Below are positions 1 to 5,015 of a stretch of DNA of 6,686 nucleotides, piece after piece. The notes beneath the pieces were generated by a model, which saw nothing but the letters and a program-made list of their open reading frames with translations, had not been told where the DNA came from and did not search any database. The stretch comes from an uncultured Porphyromonas sp. (GTDB lineage Bacteria; Bacteroidota; Bacteroidia; Bacteroidales; Porphyromonadaceae), in contig NZ_CAMYEZ010000119.1 in NCBI RefSeq assembly GCF_947254915.1, positions 1 through 6,686 on the forward strand, written 5' to 3'. Position 1 is the stretch's first letter; every line of letters starts with the position of its first letter. The position numbers and the translations under genes are program-made.

Positions 1-42
1 CGAAGTTTCATTTCATTCTTCCGAAGTTTTATTTCGCCCCTC
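1..42. repeat. Two direct copies of a 21-bp unit
   Basis: Positions 1-21 and 22-42 both begin CGAAGTTT(C/T)ATTTC, then diverge in their last bases. The spacing is exactly 21 bases. A weaker echo (GAATTTTCATTT) follows at about 49-60. The first copy starts at the window edge, so the array may extend to the left. The function is unknown. It is AT-rich compared with the genes and looks like non-coding repeat DNA. Confidence 0.6.
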
Positions 43-92
43 GGTGGAGAATTTTCATTTGCTCCCTGGAGCTTTTGGATTTCCTACCGAGG
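39..92. repeat. Nested inverted repeat (stem-loop)
   Basis: CCTCGGT at 39-45 pairs perfectly with ACCGAGG at 86-92. After a one-base bulge (T85) the stem continues with GGAGA (46-50) against TTTCC (80-84, one G-U pair). Inside the loop lies a small second hairpin, GCTC 61-64 with GAGC 69-72, followed by TTTT at 73-76. The inner hairpin plus T run could be a weak terminator of an upstream transcript. The whole could also be a palindromic intergenic repeat. The pairing is seen directly; the role is inference. Confidence 0.6.
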
Positions 93-99
93 AGAGAGA

Positions 100-141
100 T
101 TAGAGGGTAGAAGTTAGAGATTAGAAGTTAGAGGTTAGAGA
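100..141. repeat. Tandem 7-bp repeat, TTAGARR, six units
   Basis: Six adjacent 7-mers without gaps: TTAGAGG, GTAGAAG, TTAGAGA, TTAGAAG, TTAGAGG, TTAGAGA. Only one unit departs from the TTAGARR consensus, at its first base. The array is purine-rich on this strand. It is probably a variable non-coding array of the kind dispersed in Porphyromonas-like genomes (recollection, not searched). Confidence 0.85.
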
Positions 142-144
142 GGA

Positions 145-176
145 CTCCTAGTGACTAGGAGCTCTAGTGGCACTAG
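145..176. repeat. CTAG-rich palindromes between the 7-bp arrays
   Basis: CTCCTAG (145-151) and CTAGGAG (155-161) form a perfect 7-bp inverted repeat around TGA. A second palindrome, CTAGTG-G-CACTAG, lies at 164-176. CTAG occurs five times between 148 and 194. The genes here also use CTAG freely, so the density is notable but not foreign. The block sits between the TTAGARR and AGCYAAC arrays. It may be a cruciform-prone spacer or a protein-binding site; no function is shown. Confidence 0.6.
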
Positions 177-192
177 TAGTATTAGTGACCCT

Positions 193-227
193 AGCTAACA
201 GCCAATAGCCAACCGCTAACAGCCAAA
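193..227. repeat. Tandem 7-bp repeat, AGCYAAC, five units
   Basis: Units are AGCTAAC, AGCCAAT, AGCCAAC, CGCTAAC, AGCCAAA. The T-containing unit recurs every third unit, giving a higher-order period of 21 bases. The same unit and the same 21-base order reappear in the same orientation at 6626-6686, inside the last gene. The array ends about 24 bases before the promoter-like TACCTTTG. Confidence 0.85.
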
Positions 228-250
228 GTGTGGCGCGCCTCAAAAATGTG

Positions 251-258
251 TACCTTTG
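251..258 (+). promoter_or_regulatory. Probable Bacteroidetes -7 promoter element
   Basis: TACCTTTG matches the Bacteroidetes -7 consensus TAnnTTTG exactly. Transcription would begin a few bases after 258, leaving a leader of roughly 110 bases before the ATG at 375. No good -33 TTTG-type element is visible at the expected distance upstream, where the sequence is GC-rich around 231-238, so the call rests on one element. It is the only such match I saw before the gene cluster and could drive all five genes. Confidence 0.5.
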
Positions 259-265
259 TGCAGAT

Positions 266-333
266 TAGCCCTCCTCTACGTGGCGTACCGCTACTACGAG
301 GCGTAGCGCAAGGAGGGGTAGCTTCGCCTCTTT
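266..333 (+). promoter_or_regulatory. Leader with competing hairpins, attenuator-like
   Basis: One fold pairs CCCTCCT (269-275) with AGGAGGG (311-317) around an inner helix CGCTAC (289-294) with GTAGCG (303-308). The rival fold pairs 298-307 (GAGGCG-T-AGC) with 321-330 (GCT-T-CGCCTC): nine base pairs, one T-T mismatch, followed by TTT. The two use the same bases at 303-307 and cannot coexist. This resembles an antiterminator/terminator pair ahead of the ABC-F gene. The T run is short, so termination would be weak. The block also contains an 18-base direct repeat (277-291 and 295-309, 13 of 15 bases identical), so it may be a dispersed palindromic repeat. Confidence 0.4.
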
Positions 334-374
334 ATCATACATTACAGACAGAAAAATAGAAGACCGTATAAAAG

Positions 375-1997
375 ATGATTATAGTCAACGACCTCACGAT
401 ACAGTTTGGCAAGCGCGTGCTCTTTGCCGATGTCAATCTTAAGTTTACCCCGGGCAACTGCTACGGCATCATTGGTGCCAACGGCGCCGGCAAGTCGACT
501 ATGCTCCGTATGATCAGCGGTGAGCTAGAGCCGACGCGTGGCACCGTCACTTTCGGACCCGACGAGCGCCTCTCGGTGCTGAGTCAGGATCACTTCGCCT
601 TTGATGAGTACACGGTCATCGACACCGTCCTGATGGGGCATGACAAGCTCTGGAAGATCATGAAGGAGAAGGACGCTATCTACGCTAAGGAGGACTTTTC
701 CGATGAGGATGGTGTCAAAGCGGCTGAGCTGGAGGAGCAGTTTGCGAACCTCGACGGGTGGAACGCTGAGAGCGAGGCGGCAGCCCTCTTGAGCGGTCTC
801 GGCATCAAGGAGGATCTGCACTACCGTCTGATGGGTGACATTAGCGGTAAGCAAAAGGTGCGTGTGCTACTAGCGCGCTGTCTCTTTGGCAAGCCAGACA
901 ATCTGCTCCTCGATGAGCCGACGAACGACCTAGACCTAGAGACTGTCTCTTGGCTTGAGGACTATCTCGCTGAGACTGAGAGCACCGTCCTCGTGGTGAG
1001 CCACGACCGTCACTTCCTCGATGCCGTGTCAACCCACACGGTGGATATAGACTTTGGCAAGGTGAGACTCTTTGCGGGTAACTACAGCTACTGGTACGAG
1101 TCTAGCCAGTTGGCACTGCGCCAGCAACAGCAACAGAATAAGAAGCTTGAGGAGAAGAAGAAGGAGCTCGAGGAGTTCATCCGTCGCTTTAGTGCCAACG
1201 TGGCAAAGAGTAAGCAGACGACCAGCCGCAAGAAGATGCTGGAGCGTCTCGATATCAACGAGATTGAGCCGTCGTCACGTCGCTATCCAGGGATCCTCTT
1301 CCAGCCAGATCGTGAGCCGGGCAACAAGGTGCTAGAGGTCAATGATCTCTCGGCCGTGACGGACGAGGGGGAGGTACTCTTCAAGGGGCTGACCTTCAAT
1401 GTGGAGCGAAACGATAAGATCGTCTTCATCAGCCACGACCCACGTGCTATGACGGCACTCTTTGAGATCATCAATGGCAACCGCAAGGCGCAGCAGGGGA
1501 GCTACGAGTGGGGACAGACGATCACGACGGCTTATCTGCCTTTGGACAACAGCGCTTACTTTGACACCGATATGACGATCCTAGATTGGCTCGGACAGTT
1601 TGCCAAGGACACGAATGATGTCTATCTCAAGGGCTTCCTAGGTCGTATGCTCTTTAGCGGCGAGGAGGTGAATAAGCGCGCCTCGGTCCTCTCGGGAGGT
1701 GAGAAGATGCGCTGTATGATCAGCCGTATGATGCTTCCCCCTGGGGCTAATGTGCTGATCCTTGACACGCCGACGAACCACCTGGACCTGGAGTCGATTC
1801 AGGCGTTCAACAACACGCTTATCTCCTTCAAGGGGAATGTCCTCTTCTCAAGCCACGACCACGAGTTCATCCGCACGGTGGCTAATCGTGTCATCGAGCT
1901 GACACCAAACGGGATCATTGACCGTATCATCAACTACGACGACTACATCACCGATCCGAAGGTGGCTGAGCTACGCGAGAAGTACTACAACGCATAA
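375..1997 (+). CDS. ybiT: ABC-F family ATPase, YbiT type, one degenerate ATP site
   Basis: A cytosolic ABC-F protein: two ATP-binding domains, no membrane segments. The family acts on the ribosome, some members modulating translation and some protecting against antibiotics; YbiT's exact role is not settled. The 540 residues follow E. coli YbiT (about 530) closely from the first residues, which supports this start. Domain 1 has Walker A GANGAGKST (34-42), Q-loop Gln71, signature ISGKQ (156-160) instead of LSGGQ, Walker B LLLDEPTND (177-185) and SHD (209-211). A charged linker, about 243-305, has a Gln run and KKLEEKKKELEEF, as expected of the ABC-F tRNA-interacting arm. Domain 2 keeps LSGGEK (439-444) and SHD (493-495). 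Its Walker A position reads ISHDPRAMTA (352-361), without Gly-Lys-Ser, and its Walker B is LILDTPTNHLD, with Thr465 in place of the catalytic Glu. Only one composite site should therefore hydrolyse ATP. First gene of the cluster, preceded by a structured leader. The start lacks a strong Shine-Dalgarno, as is common in Bacteroidetes. Confidence 0.95.
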   Translation: MIIVNDLTIQFGKRVLFADVNLKFTPGNCYGIIGANGAGKSTMLRMISGELEPTRGTVTFGPDERLSVLSQDHFAFDEYTVIDTVLMGHDKLWKIMKEKDAIYAKEDFSDEDGVKAAELEEQFANLDGWNAESEAAALLSGLGIKEDLHYRLMGDISGKQKVRVLLARCLFGKPDNLLLDEPTNDLDLETVSWLEDYLAETESTVLVVSHDRHFLDAVSTHTVDIDFGKVRLFAGNYSYWYESSQLALRQQQQQNKKLEEKKKELEEFIRRFSANVAKSKQTTSRKKMLERLDINEIEPSSRRYPGILFQPDREPGNKVLEVNDLSAVTDEGEVLFKGLTFNVERNDKIVFISHDPRAMTALFEIINGNRKAQQGSYEWGQTITTAYLPLDNSAYFDTDMTILDWLGQFAKDTNDVYLKGFLGRMLFSGEEVNKRASVLSGGEKMRCMISRMMLPPGANVLILDTPTNHLDLESIQAFNNTLISFKGNVLFSSHDHEFIRTVANRVIELTPNGIIDRIINYDDYITDPKVAELREKYYNA

Positions 1998-2012
1998 AGG
2001 GACCACACGCCT

Positions 2013-2438
2013 ATGGCTCGTATCCTCGCTATCGACTACGGCACCAAGCGCACGGGGCTGGCGGTGACCGACTCGCTACAGATCACGCCTGGGGCGCTCG
2101 ACACGGTGCCTACGCATCAGCTCCTCAACTACCTAGCGGACTACCTAGGGCGTGAGGAGGTGGAGACGATCGTCCTCGGCAAGCCAACACAGATGGATGC
2201 GACGCCCTCGGCGACGTGGCAGGCGATACAAGCTTTGGCTAAGAAGCTGCAACATCTCTATCCTCAGATACGTCTAGAGTATGTGGACGAGCGCTTTACC
2301 TCTGTCTTGGCACAGCAGACGATCCGCGAGGCGGGCATCGGCAAGCAGCGCCGCCGACAGGACAAAGGGTTGGTGGATCGTGTCAGTGCGACCATCATTT
2401 TGCAGAGCTATCTGGAGAGCTTGCGCATGCTTCACTAA
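2013..2438 (+). CDS. ruvX: RuvX/YqgF family RNase H-fold nuclease
   Basis: This small cytosolic protein belongs to the YqgF/RuvX family, annotated as a putative pre-16S rRNA nuclease or Holliday junction resolvase. In E. coli it is linked to 16S rRNA 5'-end maturation. The 141 residues are the usual full length. The RNase H-like fold shows in the opening strand and turn AIDYGTKRTGLAVTD (Asp8 as first acidic residue), in VLGKP (54-58), in VDERFTS (91-97, Glu93) and in the closing GLVDRVSATIILQSYLE (Asp122). These match the three acidic catalytic positions of the family. The ATG lies 15 bases after the ybiT stop, and def follows after 25 bases, so co-transcription is likely. The pairing of a 16S maturation nuclease with def and ribosome-associated ATPases fits a translation-related operon. 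Nothing in it looks broken. Confidence 0.95.
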   Translation: MARILAIDYGTKRTGLAVTDSLQITPGALDTVPTHQLLNYLADYLGREEVETIVLGKPTQMDATPSATWQAIQALAKKLQHLYPQIRLEYVDERFTSVLAQQTIREAGIGKQRRRQDKGLVDRVSATIILQSYLESLRMLH

Positions 2439-2463
2439 AAGAAAGATTTAACTGTTTACTCTT

Positions 2464-3030
2464 ATGGCTAAGACCTTACCTATATACCTTTACGGACAAC
2501 CAGTGCTTCGCAACATGAGCGAGGACATAACGCCTGACTACCCGAACCTCTCGGAGCTGATCGCAGACATGTGGCAGACGATGTACGAGAGTGATGGCAT
2601 CGGCTTGGCGGCTCCACAGATCGGGCGCAATATACGTCTGCAGGTGATCGATGCGACGCCTCTGGCGGATGAGTACCCTGAGTGTGCGACACTCAAGCTG
2701 GTCATGATCAATGCGCATATGCAGTCCCTGAGCGAGGATACCTGTTCGGAGGCTGAGGGTTGTCTGAGCTTGCCCGGCATTAACGAGCGGGTCGTGCGAC
2801 CTAAGTCGATCGTGGTGGACTATATGAATGAGCAGTTTGAGCCACAGCGTCTAGAACTCTCGGGCTTTGCCGCTCGGGTGGTGCAGCATGAGTATGACCA
2901 TCTGGATGGCAAGCTCTTTGTAGATCACATCTCGGCGATGCGTAAGCGACTGATCAAAAAGAAGCTCCAGCATATAGCCGACGGGCGTGTACGTGTCGGC
3001 TACCCCGTGATGCGTAATACGATACATTAG
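2464..3030 (+). CDS. def: Peptide deformylase
   Basis: Peptide deformylase removes the formyl group from the N-terminal methionine of new proteins at the ribosome exit, an essential step before methionine aminopeptidase. All three diagnostic motifs are present. GIGLAAPQIG (45-54) is motif 1. EGCLSLPG (98-105) is motif 2, with Cys100 as metal ligand. QHEYDHLDG (141-149) is motif 3, where His142 and His146 bind the metal and Glu143 is catalytic. The length of 188 residues is normal for the Gram-negative type. A basic stretch, KRLIKKKLQH (161-170), follows the core in the C-terminal helix region. The start is the only sensible ATG, 25 bases after ruvX. The next gene begins 5 bases after the TAG, which suggests tight translational linkage. 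fmt, a common partner of def, is not in the window. Confidence 0.97.
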   Translation: MAKTLPIYLYGQPVLRNMSEDITPDYPNLSELIADMWQTMYESDGIGLAAPQIGRNIRLQVIDATPLADEYPECATLKLVMINAHMQSLSEDTCSEAEGCLSLPGINERVVRPKSIVVDYMNEQFEPQRLELSGFAARVVQHEYDHLDGKLFVDHISAMRKRLIKKKLQHIADGRVRVGYPVMRNTIH

Positions 3031-3035
3031 TCCTT

Positions 3036-5015
3036 ATGCGTCCGCTACTACGATCGCTCTCTCTGCTCCTCTGCATGCTCTGCGTGTGGAGTGCTACGCT
3101 TTGGTCGCAGATAGATACGGAGCGTGTGATGACGATCGGGCGCAATGCGATCGGTTTCAAGGATTTCGTGGTCGCCATCGAGCACTTTAACCAAGTAATT
3201 GAGGTGTCTCCCACGATGGCTGAGCCGTACTACTACAGAGCTTTTGCGAAGCTTATGCTGGGTGACTATGCGGGTGCCGAGCGGGACGCGACGCTGTGCA
3301 TCGAGCGCAACCCTTTTCTCTCTAGAGCCTACATGGTACGGGGGGCGGCACGGCACAATCAGCAACACTATGCGGAGGCGGCGACAGACTATGCGCAAGC
3401 GCTCAAGATTACGCCGGACGACTTTTACCTCTCGTTCAACCTCGCAGGCTCGCTCTACGGAGCCGAGCAGTATGAGCGTGCCGACTCGGTAGCGCTCGCC
3501 TTGACGCAGCGTCACCCGAAGGAGGCGCGGGGCTACTTTCTCGCGGCGGAGATAGCGTTACGACGACAAGACACGGTCGCAGCGGAGGAGCGGATCGCCG
3601 AGGGCTTGGCAATAGACTCGCTGAGTGCTGCGCCTTATCGGATGCTCTCAGCGATTGCTTACCTGCGGGGTGACTACAAAGGAGCGCTACGCTACCACGA
3701 CAAGAGCATAGAGCAGGATCCAAACCAAGCTAGCGACTACATCAACCGTGGACTGACACGCTACAAGCTAAAGGAATACCGTGGCGCTATGGAAGACTAC
3801 AACCAGGCGCTCCTCTTGACGCCTCACGATGCGGTCGCTCGGCACAATCGCGCCTTGCTACGTATCGAGGTGGGAGACCTACAGGGTGCTCGCGAAGATC
3901 TGCTAGAGGTGGTGCGTCTGCAACCGACCAATCTGACGGCTCACTTTAACTTAGCCTTGGTTCAGACGCAGACGGGACAGTACCGTGATGCGATCGAGAC
4001 GCTAGACTATATATTAGGTCGTCGACCGGAGTTCCTCTCGGGTTACTATCAGCGCTCGGAGGTGAAGCGTCTGCTCGGGGATGCTGCTGGAGCGGACAGA
4101 GACTACTGGTTCGCCTACAAGCTAGAGCGTGGACAGGTCAAAGCGCCTAAGCCGACTATCGCTGACAGCACTGGGTCAAGTGTGGCGAGCGACGAACTGT
4201 ATGCGCTAGACCATCATGCGGAGCTGCAGTCTGCGAGTAGCGATGCGACTTCTGCTTCGCTTAGTGCGGGGAGCAATTCGCTACGCGGTTCGATCCAAGA
4301 GCAAGCCAGTTCGTCGGAGGCTTGCCCTGCTTACGAACTCACTTACTTTGTGCAGAAGAGTCACGACAAGCTTTTGCCTCGCTCCAACTTTTCCGCAGAG
4401 CTAGAGGCGTACAACGAGCGGACGGGTTACCAGCCCCGTCTCTTGCTTGCCGTCGGCGCACAGTCGCTAGACAGCACGCAGCTCCATGTCGTGCTGGAGG
4501 ATATAGCTCGTCTGCAGGCTCGTGATACAGAGCAGACGGCTGACTGGCACCTGCGTATGGGCATTGACAAGCTCCTGCTGCGAGACATCGGCGAGGCGGT
4601 CTCACAGTTCAACGCTTCTCTCGATCTAGCGCCTCAGCAACCGCTCGCTCTCTTGGCTCTTAGTACGGCGCGCCTCATGCAGGCGGAGACACTCACAGAT
4701 CCTAAGCAACAGAAGCTTATGTACAACTTAGCGATGCGTGAGCTCACCACAGCCATCAGTCACGCCCCGCAGATAGGCTATATCTACTATAACCGTGCTC
4801 ATCTGCACCAGACGCTGGGGCATACGGATCAAGCGATCGCAGACTACACCAAAGCGATCGAGCTCCTGCCCCAAGCTGGCGAAGCTTACTACAATCGTGC
4901 CCTACTCCTCGAGCAGCAGGGACAGCATGAGCAGGCGATAGATGACTTGAGTCGTGCTGGCGAGCTGGGCATTTATCAGGCTTATTCCCTTATCCATACT
5001 ATTCAGACACGCTGA
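3036..5015 (+). CDS. Secreted TPR-repeat protein
   Basis: The protein has 659 residues and begins with a likely Sec signal peptide: Arg2 and Arg6, then a hydrophobic run from about 8 to 23, with cleavage plausible near Ser24-Gln25. No lipobox is seen, so it is probably periplasmic or attached to an envelope partner. About ten tetratricopeptide repeats fill residues 30-365; clear ones include 64-97, 199-229, 234-263, 268-297 and 302-331, with the usual Ala/Gly/Tyr positions and Pro at repeat ends. A Ser/Ala-rich low-complexity stretch (about 378-430) separates them from a second block with repeats near 501-533, 582-611 and 616-645. TPRs bind other proteins; the partner is unknown and no enzyme domain is visible. 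The gene starts 5 bases after def, and its TGA overlaps the next ATG by one base. I recall TPR genes beside def in other Bacteroidetes (not checked). The family call is secure, the role is not. Confidence 0.9.
   Translation: MRPLLRSLSLLLCMLCVWSATLWSQIDTERVMTIGRNAIGFKDFVVAIEHFNQVIEVSPTMAEPYYYRAFAKLMLGDYAGAERDATLCIERNPFLSRAYMVRGAARHNQQHYAEAATDYAQALKITPDDFYLSFNLAGSLYGAEQYERADSVALALTQRHPKEARGYFLAAEIALRRQDTVAAEERIAEGLAIDSLSAAPYRMLSAIAYLRGDYKGALRYHDKSIEQDPNQASDYINRGLTRYKLKEYRGAMEDYNQALLLTPHDAVARHNRALLRIEVGDLQGAREDLLEVVRLQPTNLTAHFNLALVQTQTGQYRDAIETLDYILGRRPEFLSGYYQRSEVKRLLGDAAGADRDYWFAYKLERGQVKAPKPTIADSTGSSVASDELYALDHHAELQSASSDATSASLSAGSNSLRGSIQEQASSSEACPAYELTYFVQKSHDKLLPRSNFSAELEAYNERTGYQPRLLLAVGAQSLDSTQLHVVLEDIARLQARDTEQTADWHLRMGIDKLLLRDIGEAVSQFNASLDLAPQQPLALLALSTARLMQAETLTDPKQQKLMYNLAMRELTTAISHAPQIGYIYYNRAHLHQTLGHTDQAIADYTKAIELLPQAGEAYYNRALLLEQQGQHEQAIDDLSRAGELGIYQAYSLIHTIQTR

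Noticed and set aside
1..117. A frame open from the left edge to TAG at 115-117, which could be the end of an upstream gene
   Set aside because: The peptide just reads through the 21-bp repeat and the stem-loop (RSFIS twice). Without the sequence to the left there is no support for a gene, although the ABC-F tail at the right edge shows that repeats can be read as protein ends.
193..227. CRISPR-like array
   Set aside because: The units are 7 bases with no unique spacers, so this is a simple tandem repeat.
246..359. A 37-codon frame (starts MCTFVQ, contains LRGV twice) that could be a leader peptide for the attenuator
   Set aside because: Its ATG lies before the predicted transcription start, there is no ribosome-binding signal, and its peptide repeat simply mirrors the 18-base DNA repeat. 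It is probably a chance frame in repeat DNA.
525..1032. Open frames on the minus strand and in other frames within ybiT
   Set aside because: They are shadows of the long, family-matching + strand gene. Their translations are Arg/Ser-rich with no recognisable domain.
1425..1458. Frameshift or sequencing error explaining the missing Walker A in ybiT domain 2
   Set aside because: The frame is continuous with good family similarity on both sides, and the Walker B Glu and the partner signature are also altered, so the change looks real.
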